Of a stretch of DNA of 35,270 nt, positions 16,020 to 25,200 are shown piece after piece. The stretch's first letter is position 1. The number at the start of each line of letters is the position of its first letter. The notes under the pieces were generated by a model that worked only from the letters and a program-made list of their open reading frames with translations, had not been told where the DNA came from and did no database searches. This stretch comes from Baaleninema simplex PCC 7105 (lineage in GTDB: Bacteria; Cyanobacteriota; Cyanobacteriia; Cyanobacteriales; Geitlerinemataceae). A program made the position numbers and the translations under genes. The stretch lies in assembly GCF_000332355.1 (NCBI RefSeq), contig NZ_KB235958.1, positions 1,126,987 through 1,162,256 of the forward strand, read 5' to 3'.

Positions 16020-17366
16020 TTACGAATTTTCGATCGAGGCGGGTTCGGAAAGGTCGCCGATGTCTTCGGAATCGCGCACTTGCGGGACGAGAATCGCACC
16101 GACGAGCATCGAGACGCCACCCGCCACGACTGCCAGGAGGCGATCGTTGTGCAAGAAGTGACTCACCACCCAGCCTAACCCCAGAGATGCCGCAATTTCG
16201 GGTAAGACGACAAATGCGTTGTAAATTCCCATATAAATGCCAATACGGTCTTCAGGAAGGGCAGAGGACACCATGGCGTAGGGCAGCGACAACAAGCTCG
16301 CCCAGGCAATCCCCAAACCGATAACGGACACGAGAATGAGGACGGGACGCTCGATAAACCACAGGGAAATCAACCCCGTGGCACCGGCGAACAGACAAAA
16401 TGCGTGGGCGATTTTGCGGTTGGTCAGGTTGACGAAGTAGGGAATGACGAAAGACGCCAAAACACAGACGGCGTTGAATACGGCGATACAGACCCCCGCC
16501 CATTCGATCCCTTCGGAGTACAGTTGAGAGCCTTGTTCGGTCGCCCCGAAGAAGTTACGGGCGACGGCTGGGGGAAAGTAAAGGAAAAAGCAGTAAATGC
16601 CCAGCCAGGAGAAAAATTGTACCCAGGCCAGTTGGCGCATGGTTTCGGGCATTTCTCGTACGGCGTCGAGCATATCGTCGAAGTTTTCGCGAAAACTGCT
16701 GGCTTCGACTTGTTCGGCCAGGGCGTCGGGATCGTCGGGGGGATATTCTTCGGTAGTTGCGACCGTCCAGAGGATAGTTCCCATGAAGACGGCGGCACCG
16801 ACGTAGAAGGAGATTTCGATGTTGGGCGGAATGGCGCGATCGATCCCGACGTTCGTTACGTCGAATAGGTGACTTAACGTCCAGGGAAGAATGGCGGCCA
16901 CGACCGCACCGAGTCCGGTGAGCAGGCTTTGGACGACGAAGCCGAGGGTTTGTTGGGATTCGGGGAGTAGGTCGGTGACGAGGGCGCGAAACGGCTGCAT
17001 ACTGACGTTGTTTGCCGTGTCGAGTATCCACAAACTCCCGGCGGCAATCCAAAGGGTCGAGGAGTTGGGCATAAAAATTAGCGCGATCGAGCTGAGGATC
17101 GCGCCGACGAGGAAGTAGGGTCGTCTGCGTCCGAGTTTTCCCCAGGTGCGATCGCTCATTTGCCCGACGACCGGTTGCACGATCAGTCCGGTGAGGGGTG
17201 CGGCAAGCCAGAGAATGGGGATTTCGTCGGCTCTTGCCCCTAAATGCTCGAAGATCGCGCTCATGTTCGTCATTTGGAGCGCCCACCCGAACTGGATGCC
17301 GAAAAAGCCGACGCTCATGTTGAAGATTTGGAAAAAACTAAGCTTTTTTTTATCGGTTTGACTCAT
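16020..17366 (-). CDS. MFS transporter, SLC45/GPH-like sugar (sucrose/maltose-type) carrier
   Basis: From the ATG at 17366 (MSQTDKKKLSFFQIF) it is 448 residues; an in-frame ATG 18 codons upstream is less likely. It has about 12 membrane spans. The first half carries FGIQFGWALQMTNMS in TM1 and the loop 2-3 motif GQMSDRTWGKLGRRRPY. This matches sucrose/H+ symporters and SLC45 proteins (GxxSDR....GRRRPF). A central charged cytoplasmic loop is at about 215-245. Substrate is most likely a disaccharide moved with protons, but this is family inference. The ABC sugar ATPase is downstream on the same strand. The C-terminus ends in an acidic tail (VRDSEDIGDLSEPASIENS). Confidence 0.85.
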   Translation of the reverse strand: MSQTDKKKLSFFQIFNMSVGFFGIQFGWALQMTNMSAIFEHLGARADEIPILWLAAPLTGLIVQPVVGQMSDRTWGKLGRRRPYFLVGAILSSIALIFMPNSSTLWIAAGSLWILDTANNVSMQPFRALVTDLLPESQQTLGFVVQSLLTGLGAVVAAILPWTLSHLFDVTNVGIDRAIPPNIEISFYVGAAVFMGTILWTVATTEEYPPDDPDALAEQVEASSFRENFDDMLDAVREMPETMRQLAWVQFFSWLGIYCFFLYFPPAVARNFFGATEQGSQLYSEGIEWAGVCIAVFNAVCVLASFVIPYFVNLTNRKIAHAFCLFAGATGLISLWFIERPVLILVSVIGLGIAWASLLSLPYAMVSSALPEDRIGIYMGIYNAFVVLPEIAASLGLGWVVSHFLHNDRLLAVVAGGVSMLVGAILVPQVRDSEDIGDLSEPASIENS

Positions 17367-17420
17367 GAGAATTGGGCATAGTGTTAGGTTCAGTATAGCG
17401 ATCGATAGAAATTCCTTCAA

Positions 17421-17775
17421 TTTTAATATCGATGGAATCCTTGTCTCATCTGGGATTTACTGGTTGTTGCGTACTGACATCGTACAAAAAACAAGACGAG
17501 CGAGGTGCGATCGCCCGAGAAACGACTGCCCCCTCGTTGTCGGCTGAGTCGGTCAGGGACGGTGACACTGGCGCGATCGACACTCAAAACGGGGAACCTC
17601 GGGGAAGGGGCGATCGCCGACAAACTCCCCCATACTGGGCAAAGGGGCGATCGACCGTTACGTCAACTGTCACCGTTGCCGGTAGACGATCGCACAAGTC
17701 TCCAAACGCCAACTCGGGAGACAGAGCGTCCGCTCCACAATCGATGCTGTAAGCACGTTACGGACGCCATCTGCC
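17421..17775. other. Intergenic region, no gene seen
   Basis: 355 bp between the divergent MFS and DUF3747 genes. It is rich in CGATCG/GCGATCGC words (five or more). Plus-strand frames here overlap the DUF3747 gene, lack a plausible start and resemble no protein I know. It presumably holds both promoters; I could not pick convincing boxes. Confidence 0.6.
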
Positions 17776-18768
17776 ATGAAACGCTCGCTCTCAGTTCGCC
17801 TCGCTACGGTTGCTGCCGCCACCCTTTCCACCCTCGGAGCGCTATTTCCACTTCCGGCTCGCGCGACGACCTTCGGACAAACAGAAGTCTCGCAGCGAGA
17901 TTTCGTTGCTGTAGCCGCTCCCGTGGGAACGACGCGCCATCAACTGGTGGTGATCGAGCAGGTTTCTGACGCACGACCCTGCTGGAGCGAAAGGGGTTCG
18001 GCGCCGGTTCGCGTCGAGCCGCTTCTGTTAAACTTCAACTTTACTGGGATTTGCGGACGAGCCACAGACAGCAATGGCTTTTCTGTCCGAGTCAACGGTC
18101 GCGATTTGGGAACGCAATACAGTTTGCGCGTGATTCGCGAAGATAACGATTTGGTGTTAACGGCCGTTCCCTTTGGGGGTGAGGCAACCGGGGCTATCGA
18201 AATCGGCCGCACTCACGGTGCTACGTCAGATTTTGCCAAAATTCATCTCGATCCCGGTTGGCGCTTCACTAAACGTAACTATCAAGGACGCACTCTCGGT
18301 CATATTTATCTCACGAGCGATCGCCCGCTGAGTGCCTTGCTCGATTCGAGTTCGACCCCCGCTCCGACGGCGACGATCGACCGCCAACCCATTTCGAGAC
18401 CGACTCCCGAAACTCGCACGCCGGTTACGTCCGTTCCGACCCCCACGACGCCAGATCCCGTCGCGATCGGCGATCGGCAGTCGTCTCCTTGGGACGAACT
18501 GAACGTTCCCTCGGAACATCGGGCGTATTTGCAGTTAGTGTGGCAGCGGTACGAGGTTGCGATCGACAATCAACGCCAAGCGATCGCAACGGCCGAGCGT
18601 CAACTGGCTACAGCCCTCGAGCGTGGTGCGTCCGATCGCGCGATTCGCCGCTATCGGGAAAACTTAGACGATCTGCGCGAGGCTCTCGAACGGTTGCAGT
18701 TCCGCCAACGTTACGCGGTCAGGAGTTACGCAGTTGGAGAAAGAGTGACCCAGGAAGCCGATAAGTAG
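17776..18768 (+). CDS. DUF3747 family exported protein
   Basis: 330 residues. It has a clear Sec signal peptide (MKRSLSVRLATVAAATLSTLG...PLPARA|TT, cleavage near residue 30). A globular domain (about 31-190) follows, with the DUF3747 pattern: FGQTEVSQRDFVAVAAPVG, HQLVVIEQ, RPCWSE, LLNFNFTGICGRATDSNGFSVRVNG, and a C-terminal LGHIYLTSDRP. A Pro/Thr-rich linker (about 195-235) leads to a 90-residue charged coiled coil (YEVAIDNQRQAIATAERQ, RYRENLDDLREALERLQ). DUF3747 is a cyanobacterial surface or periplasmic family with no known function. The C-terminal coil is an addition that many members lack. Monocistronic by context. Confidence 0.85.
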   Translation: MKRSLSVRLATVAAATLSTLGALFPLPARATTFGQTEVSQRDFVAVAAPVGTTRHQLVVIEQVSDARPCWSERGSAPVRVEPLLLNFNFTGICGRATDSNGFSVRVNGRDLGTQYSLRVIREDNDLVLTAVPFGGEATGAIEIGRTHGATSDFAKIHLDPGWRFTKRNYQGRTLGHIYLTSDRPLSALLDSSSTPAPTATIDRQPISRPTPETRTPVTSVPTPTTPDPVAIGDRQSSPWDELNVPSEHRAYLQLVWQRYEVAIDNQRQAIATAERQLATALERGASDRAIRRYRENLDDLREALERLQFRQRYAVRSYAVGERVTQEADK

Positions 18769-18830
18769 GAGCGAAACGCCTCGCGAATCATACTCCATCC
18801 TGGGTGCATCTCGCTTTGGTAAAAATATAA

Positions 18831-19058
18831 GTCTGGAGTAGCTTGGAAAAGCTCGGACTCGAGAACAATCAAATTTCTGATGTCAGCGCTTTAGTTCCTC
18901 TGACTAATCTGAACGAGCTTTGGCTCAGTGACAATCAAATTTTTGATGTCAGCGCTTTAGTTCCTCTGACTAATCTGAGGATTCTCAGACTCGAGGAAAA
19001 TCCACTGCTCGATCGAACTTGTCCCGTCCAACCCGAAAGTATCTGTCGCTTCGAGTGA
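18831..19058 (+). pseudogene. Leucine-rich-repeat protein remnant (internalin-like, 3' end only)
   Basis: The frame is open from 18831 (stop at 18828-18830) with no ATG; the first possible start is a TTG at 18843. It encodes two 22-residue leucine-rich repeats of the internalin/bacterial type (NQISDVSALVPLTNLNELWLSD and its partner NQIFDVSALVPLTNLRILRLEE), then a capping end with NPL and two Cys (TCPVQPESICRFE). The two repeats are almost identical in DNA for about 50 bp. Normal members carry many repeats and an N-terminal cap, so this looks like the surviving 3' end of a longer gene. It lies 3' of the DUF3747 gene, same strand. Confidence 0.7.
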
Positions 19059-19081
19059 AGCGGGACAAGCCAAAACCTCCG

Positions 19082-19804
19082 TTAAAACGCGCCGCCGCTG
19101 GGCATCAAAACCAGCTCTTCAACGACTGCCCCATCGGGGAGTCCAACCACGTGTAAGATCGACTCAGCCACAATCTCAGGGGTGAGCATTTTCGATCGAT
19201 CGAAATCCGAATCGACGGTTTCCGTTTCCCAAATCGGCGTATTCACCGCTCCCGGACACATCGCCGTGACGCGAATGCCGTTTTCCCGTTCTTCAGCGGC
19301 TAAGGCTTGAGACATTCCCAACAAGCCGAACTTACTGGCACTGTACGCCCCCCAAATGGGAAAGGCTTGTTTTCCGGCAACTGAAACGACGTTAACGATG
19401 ATGCCGCTTCCGCGCGATCGCATCCCCGGTAAAACTCCTTTAACACATTCAAAAGCACTTGTCAAGTTTAAGTCGAGAACTTTTCGCCAATGATGGAGGG
19501 GAGTATCCATCAATTTTGCCGTATAGGCCATCCCGGCGTTGTTGACGAGGATGTCGATTCCGCCAAATTTCTCAGCTAAGTTGGAAACTTGTTCTCGAAC
19601 GCGATCGAGCTCTAGCAAATCGAGAGTTAACGTTTCGACTTCTACCCCTTCCTGGCGTGCCGCCTCAGCAACTTTCTCTAATTTGTTCGCCGAACGACTC
19701 AACAACGCCACGTGAATGCCTGCTTTCGCAAATGCCATCGCCGTCGCTTCGCCGATACCGCTACTGGCACCCGTAATTAACGCTCGTTTTCCCTTCGCTG
19801 TCAT
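19082..19804 (-). CDS. Short-chain dehydrogenase/reductase (classical SDR)
   Basis: From the ATG at 19804 (MTAKGKRALITGASSGIG) it is 240 residues. GGAG lies 7 nt before this ATG, which supports it over the ATG nine codons upstream. Rossmann motif TGASSGIG (11-18), NNAG, catalytic Ser in VVSVAGK, and YSASK (Tyr and Lys of the active site) are all present, followed by CPGAVNTPIW. The residue after the second beta strand (LLSRSANKLE, Arg/Ser) suggests NADP(H). Substrate is not readable; family members include 3-oxoacyl reductase-like and clavulanate-like reductases of unknown role. It stands alone, with an IS605 remnant upstream. Confidence 0.9.
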   Translation of the reverse strand: MTAKGKRALITGASSGIGEATAMAFAKAGIHVALLSRSANKLEKVAEAARQEGVEVETLTLDLLELDRVREQVSNLAEKFGGIDILVNNAGMAYTAKLMDTPLHHWRKVLDLNLTSAFECVKGVLPGMRSRGSGIIVNVVSVAGKQAFPIWGAYSASKFGLLGMSQALAAEERENGIRVTAMCPGAVNTPIWETETVDSDFDRSKMLTPEIVAESILHVVGLPDGAVVEELVLMPSGGAF

Positions 19805-19902
19805 GGATTCGCTCCACTGGTATTCGTGCAACTTCTTCGTTTAACCAAAACCACGAGAATCCTACGTTTCTAATCTTCGAGTAGTTTGACATACTCACCG
19901 CC

Positions 19903-20127
19903 CTAGAAGGGCGATGATTCCTGCTCTAGAGCAGTTACTGGTTCAGCGACACCACTTACTGACTCAGGTTTCCCTTTATCAGCAGAGGTGGAAGTCTCCC
20001 CAGTCGTACCCTCTTTCGAGGCAGTTTTCGGATGCCCTCCGATACTGTTCGATCGCTCCATCCCCAATACTCCTATACCCCGCTTGAGAACGTTCAGCGC
20101 AGCATTATTGACGCTCTCCCCCCAACC
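19903..20127 (-). pseudogene. TnpB C-terminal remnant of an IS200/IS605-type element
   Basis: A minus-strand frame of 74 residues opens after a TAG at 20128-20130. It reads ESVNNAALNVLKRGIGVLGMERS then a Ser/Thr/Gly-rich tail ending ALEQESSPF. NNAALNVL corresponds to the last catalytic block of TnpB (D-x-NAA-N), here with Val replacing the usual Asp region, and the zinc finger before it is gone. The tail ending in 'QES.PF' is typical of cyanobacterial TnpB. Downstream, CGCCCTAGAAGGGCG (19899-19913) is a subterminal hairpin like those at IS605 right ends. The gene is clearly dead. Confidence 0.75.
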
Positions 20128-20580
20128 CTAGCGGGTATGGTCGGAGATTCCTGTTTCACTGGCTCATGCCTAGATAAACGAGCAAGCCCGAATACCCCCG
20201 GTCAGAACGCCTTCACAGGCTGTTTGTTTAACGTCCACGATGCGCCCCACCGCAGACCTAAGCGAGAATCAAATTCTCTTGACAACACCAACTGGCGATT
20301 TTGTGGTTTACCTCCACCACGGGTTTTTCGGGTGTTGCGAACCATACCCTTAGGATCTTAAAGACCGTTTCCGGTCAGGCAATTTTACCAGTTTGTTCGT
20401 TTCGGCGCTATCCCCTTCTCTCGCTATCGCATTGTTCGGGGGATGCACCGAAACTCACCGCCGCTTCACCACCAACCAAGCCTATTGGCTATGGTTGGAG
20501 CGCTGCGACGAATCTTGATAGCTCCTGTTTTTTGCTCAACGGTCGACAATTGCAGTCGCCATACATCCTCTGACAGCTCG
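20128..20580 (-). other. Highly structured non-coding stretch beside the tnpB remnant
   Basis: No convincing frame on either strand. Read as minus-strand RNA it shows a series of good hairpins. 20472-20498 is CCAACCATAGCC/GGCTTGGTTGG around AATA. 20399-20454 has a roughly 16-bp stem, GTTTCGGTGC-ATCCCC with GGGGAT-A-GCGCCGAAAC. 20363-20376 is GACCG-GAAA-CGGTC, a GNRA tetraloop. 20264-20278 is GAGAAT-TTG-ATTCTC. One minus frame holds HEPVKQESP, which looks like another TnpB tail, so mobile DNA is likely. It could be an omega/HEARO-type guide RNA or intron remnant; I could not match it to a family. Confidence 0.45.
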
Positions 20581-20641
20581 GGCAAAGTGCGTTAAGCTCG
20601 AATCCAATCGACAAACGCAGCTAAGCAAAAATTAGAAAGCT

Positions 20642-20782
20642 ATGGAAATTCCGGCATGGATGGATTGGGTAGTCGTGGGATTCGCTGCCGCACTGCTTCT
20701 CGGTAGCGGCCTCGTCATGTCCAACGGCGCGATCGAGGACGAGCAGAAGTTACAACGACCGAAATCGAAGCCTAAAAAATAA
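20642..20782 (+). CDS. Small single-span membrane protein, 46 aa, function unknown
   Basis: ATG at 20642, stop at 20780-20782. It starts MEIPAWMDWVVVGFAAALLLGSGLV, one transmembrane helix, and ends in a charged tail (IEDEQKLQRPKSKPKK). AGAAAG precedes the ATG by about 6 nt. Photosynthetic membranes of cyanobacteria contain many single-helix subunits of this size (Psb, Pet, Ndh small subunits), but I cannot match this one to any. It is convergent with the c6-like cytochrome gene, whose end is 26 bp away. It could be spurious, but the hydrophobic pattern and Shine-Dalgarno-like site argue for a real gene. Confidence 0.6.
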   Translation: MEIPAWMDWVVVGFAAALLLGSGLVMSNGAIEDEQKLQRPKSKPKK

Positions 20783-20808
20783 GACGTTTCTAACTTCGTT
20801 CGTCGAAC

Positions 20809-21141
20809 TTATCTCGATCGCCAGTTGTTCGCAGCGCGATCGAGGACGTAAGCCGTCACGTCTGCAATTTCTTCGTCGCTGAGGCGATCGCCGTAGGCAG
20901 ACATATTGTTTTTACCATTTTTGACCAGTTCGGCGATCGCTTCGGGCGTATCCCGTCCGTAACGCCGCAAAGTCCGTTGTTTCAGCGTTTTTCCCCGACG
21001 GATAATATTACCACCGTTAACGTGGCATCCCACGCAATACCGATCGAAAATCGCTTCGCCGTTGTCCAAATCTGCTGCGTTGACCGCCGTTCCCGATAAG
21101 CCTAAAATTAAAAGTAAGATTAGTATTAATACTCTCATCAT
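20809..21141 (-). CDS. Cytochrome c6-like protein
   Basis: 110 residues with a signal peptide (MMRVLILILLLILGLSGTAVNA|AD, cleavage near 22), so it is lumenal or periplasmic. The heme c site is CVGCH (Cys36, Cys39, axial His40) and the axial Met is M80 (KNNMSAYG). The fold matches cytochrome c6 throughout (NGEAIFDRYC, GGN.....KTL, YG.....AI...V.NGKNNM.A.G.RL.DEEI..V.AYVLD). Typical c6 has MPAF after the Met ligand and here it is MSAY. This suggests one of the low-potential c6 paralogues (c6B/c6C) rather than PetJ. Its start is 5 bp past the stop of the REC-kinase gene, so it is probably translated from the same mRNA. Confidence 0.9.
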   Translation of the reverse strand: MMRVLILILLLILGLSGTAVNAADLDNGEAIFDRYCVGCHVNGGNIIRRGKTLKQRTLRRYGRDTPEAIAELVKNGKNNMSAYGDRLSDEEIADVTAYVLDRAANNWRSR

Positions 21142-21145
21142 CCCC

Positions 21146-22279
21146 TCATCCCCGCTTCTCCTCCTCTCCCAACGGTAACATCACGGTAAACGTCGTTCCC
21201 TTTCCTTCTTGGCTGCTGACGGAAATCGAACCGCCATGTATGTCCACCGATCGCTTGACGATCGCCAATCCCAACCCCGTTCCGGGGATTTTTCCAACGT
21301 TTTTAGCCCGGTGAAACGGCTCGAAGAGGCGATGTTGCTCCTCGGGGGCGATACCGATTCCCGAATCGCTCACTTGAAAGCAAACGCGATCGCTCTCGAA
21401 AGAAACGGTAAAAGTGACGACTCCCCCATCTGGGGAATATTTAACAGCGTTCGAGAGTAGGTTGTTCAGTAAGTGCCACAGCAGTTTCTCGTCGAGATGT
21501 GCGGGTTGGGGCGTACCTCGAACTGAATATTCGATCGAATAACCCTGTCCGGCCCCAAAGGCGATCGCATCGACTAAATCCCGACAAAACGTCTCGACAT
21601 CTACCGAAGTCCGCTGAAATGGAACTTTTCCCGATTCGACCCGACCGAACGTCAGCACGTCTTCGAGCAGTTGGTTCATGCTGGCCGTACTCGAGAGAAT
21701 GCGCTGAATGTACTTTTGTTTTTTCTCGTCCGACCAAGCATCGCCAAAATGCTCTAACATCTCTGCCGACGATTGAATCACAGTTAGCGGCGTGCGAAAT
21801 TCGTGGGACGTCATCGACAAATACTGAGTTTTGAGATCGCTGTTTTCTTCCGCCGCTCGTTGTTGTTGGCGGGTGTTTTCTAACGCTTGCTGAAGCTCGC
21901 GTTCGGCGTGGTGGCGCGTCAGGGCAATTTCGATCGTAACCTGCAACTCTCGGTCTTTAAAAGGTTTGAGGACGTAACCGAGGGGAACGCTGACCTTCGC
22001 TCGCTCGAGGGTGGCGCGATCGGCGTTAGCCGTTAGGTACACCACCGGAAGCTCGAGGCGTTCTCGGATGGTACGAGCGGCTTCGATACCGTCGATCTCC
22101 CCCTGTAACATAATGTCCATCAAAACCAAGTCTGGGAGGTAGTCCGTGGCGGATTCGATCGCTTCTTCTCCCGACGCCACAATGTCTGCGATCTCGTATC
22201 CCAAATTTTCTAGCCGGTAGGCGATATCGTCTGCGACGATCGCTTCGTCCTCGACGATGAGAATGCGAATCTCAGACAT
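21146..22279 (-). CDS. REC-histidine kinase (response regulator receiver fused to HisKA kinase)
   Basis: 377 residues. An N-terminal REC domain (1-120) has acidic pair D11/E10, phospho-acceptor D55 (LVLMDIML), T83 region and K105 (YVLKPF). A coiled-coil linker (125-150) follows. HisKA carries H159 (SMTSHEFRTPL), then HATPase_c with N box LLNNLLSNAVKYS, DSGIGI and GTGLGLAIV. All residues for receiving and passing phosphate are intact. In cyanobacteria such proteins act as middle steps in phosphorelays. It starts 10 bp after the stop of the 1803-aa kinase and ends 5 bp before the cytochrome start, so the three form a tight operon. Confidence 0.93.
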   Translation of the reverse strand: MSEIRILIVEDEAIVADDIAYRLENLGYEIADIVASGEEAIESATDYLPDLVLMDIMLQGEIDGIEAARTIRERLELPVVYLTANADRATLERAKVSVPLGYVLKPFKDRELQVTIEIALTRHHAERELQQALENTRQQQRAAEENSDLKTQYLSMTSHEFRTPLTVIQSSAEMLEHFGDAWSDEKKQKYIQRILSSTASMNQLLEDVLTFGRVESGKVPFQRTSVDVETFCRDLVDAIAFGAGQGYSIEYSVRGTPQPAHLDEKLLWHLLNNLLSNAVKYSPDGGVVTFTVSFESDRVCFQVSDSGIGIAPEEQHRLFEPFHRAKNVGKIPGTGLGLAIVKRSVDIHGGSISVSSQEGKGTTFTVMLPLGEEEKRG

Positions 22280-22288
22280 AACGTCGGG

Positions 22289-25200
22289 TCAACCTCGCGT
22301 GCGGTCTCGAAGTGGAGAAAACGTCACCTGAAAGACGGCTCCATTTCTGTTGTACATCTCTAGTTTGCCTCGAAGTTGGCGCGTCAGCGATCGCACTAGA
22401 CGCAGTCCCAAGGAGGTCGTTCGCGCGATGTCTAAATTTTCGGGGAATCCTACGCCCGTATCGCTGACTCTGAGCATCAGTCGATCGTCGCGATCGAACC
22501 TTCGGAACTCTAGGGCAATTTTACCCGATCGCCCTTCAGGAAATCCATGTTTTAAAGAGTTGGAAATCAGTTCGTTAACGAGCAATCCGCAAGGAATAGC
22601 TGTATCGAGGTTTAGCGAAATTGGCTCGACGCTCGTTTCGAGCCGAACGCAGTTAAAACTCACATTGTATGAGGAAAACAACGCATGAACTAAGTTCTGG
22701 ACGTAATCGGCAAAATCAATCTTAGAAAAACCATTAGATTGATAAAGTTTTTCGTGGATCAAAGCCATGCTTCGGATTCTATTTTGACTTTCTTCTAAGA
22801 TGGAAAGAATACCCTTATCTCGACTAAATTGTGACTGCAATGAAAAAATGCTTGAAATGACTTGCAGGTTATTTTTGACTCGATGATGCACTTCTTTAAG
22901 CAATAATTCTTTATCGTGCAAAGAGGTTTTTAGTTCGGATTCCGCTTGTTTGAGTTCGCTAATGTCAATGCCAACGGATACTGCCGAACGACCGCGATCG
23001 TACTTTTTCGCCACCATTAAATAAGTACGAACTCGACCGCGAACGGTCGAAGTCACTTCACAAGACAGTTGACTGTCACTCAGTTGAAAAAAGCGATCGA
23101 TCCATCGAGAAAATTCAGACTGTCGGTCTTGAAAACCGACGGGACGGCCGATAAAGGTTTCGGTCGGCAAATCGTAAGTATTCGCTAAATGTTGGTTGAC
23201 ACCGAAATAATACGCCCGGCCTTCGTTGCGATCGAAGCCCATCCACGACACGAGACCCGGTACGGCGTCCAACACAGCTTGCAGTCGGTCTTTCGCTTGC
23301 TGCAACTCGGTTTCAGCCTGTTTGCGATCGCTGATATCAGTCCAATATCCCAAAATTTCGACGGGATTTCCCGCCTCGTCGCGAATCAACTTCAACTGAT
23401 CGTAAACCCAGTGATAGCATCCATCGTCGAACAAAAAGCGATACTCGTGGTTGTAACAATCTGTCTCGAAGACGTGCTTCAAGTTCTCGAATACGCGATC
23501 GCGATCGTCGGGATGAATGCAACTCCCCCAAAAATGCGGTTCGATAACAAACCGCTCGGCCGGGTATCCCGTCAGAGATTCGACGTTGTCGCTCATATAC
23601 GTCGCCGCAAAATTGCCCTCGGCTTTGCAACTATAAATCACACCCGGACTAGAAACGAGGAGGTATTCCAGTCGCTTCTGAGCCAAATGTCGATCTAACT
23701 CCGCAAATTTGGCTTCGGTGATATCGTTTTGAATCCCCAGATAGTGCGTGACCGCGTTTTCGGCGTCGTAAATCGGAGAAATCGATACTTCGTTCCAAAA
23801 CATCCGGCCGTCTTTGCGATAGTTGCGAAGAACGACCGTACAACTGCCCTGACGCTTTAAGGCGTTGCGGAGGTTGTCGATTTCGACTTGGTGGCGATCG
23901 CGCCCCTGTAAAAACCGACAGTTGTGTCCCAACACCTCCTCAGCCGTATACCCCGTAATCTGCTCGAAGGCTGGGTTGACGTAAATGAGTGGATAATCCG
24001 GTTTTTGGGCGTCTACGATGACGATGCCGTTACTGCTAGCTTCGATCGCCCGTTCGTTGAGGCGCAAGCGTTCTTCAGTTTGCTTGCGATCGCTAATATC
24101 GCTGCACACTCCGATAAGCTGCGTCGGTTTTCCGTCGTCCGTGCGAGAAAACACCGCCTCGCGACTGAGTACCCACCGCCATTGACCGTTCGCGTGACGG
24201 ATGCGATATTCGATTTCGAGAACGGTCGCGTCGTCGATGCGATCGAAGCGACTCAACCTCTGCTGGACTCGCTCCCAATCGTCGGGATGGATGAGTCGAG
24301 ATAAAAACCCGTTTCCCATGGCAGCGATATCTTCGAGAGAATACCCCAAAAGCACCTGAATTTCCTGGTTGACGTAAACATTACGTCCTTGCTGGAGATC
24401 GTAGATATAGAGAAGGTCGGGAATCGCATCGGCCACGCGTCGAATAAAGCGTTGACTCTCCCGTAGTTGCTGTTCGGCCTGTTTGCGATCGCTGATGTCT
24501 GTCGAAATACCGCCGACAGCGTAGGGACGTCCGCCATCGTCTTTGAGGGGAAATTTAATCGAGAGATACGTTCGGGTTCGATCGTCCAAAGGAACGCATT
24601 CTTCAAATTCCCCAGGGGTTCCCGCTTCGAGAACCTCGAGATCGTTGTTCCGAAACGACTGAGCGATGTCGCGATCGATCAGCTCGAAATCCGTACGTCC
24701 GATCGCGCGTTCGGGTTCGATCTCGAACAGTTCCGAAAAGCGAGAGTTCACCAGGAGATATCGCCCTTGCAGATCCTTGAGATAGACCACAGAGGTCGTG
24801 TTGTCGAGGATCGCTTGCAACCGTTGCTGGGACTCTCGCAGCGCTTCTTCTGCCCGTTTGCGATCGCTGGCATCCCGCACGATGCAGATCGTCCCCCCAT
24901 CGTCGAGTGTCGTGAGCGACACATCTTGAGGATACGTCGTCCCGTCGCGCCGCAACCCCCGAACCTCGCCGCGCCATTCTCCCCGTTCTCGCAGTTGGGG
25001 CAGCGCCTCTCGTTGCAAACGCTGCCGTTCGTCATCTCGGTAGAGGACGCTCCAACTCCGGCCGAGGAGTTCCTCGGGGCGATCGTAACCGTAAACTTGG
25101 AGATGAGCGGGGTTGAGATAAACGTAGCATTCCTCAGCGTTGAGAATCGCGATACCGTCTCGGGCGGCATCCATTGCTTTTCCTTGCTGTCGCAGTCGAG

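Noticed and set aside
20032-20573. Two plus-strand frames of 109 and 90 aa
   Set aside because: No known motif, and they overlap the tnpB remnant and the hairpin-rich segment on the other strand.
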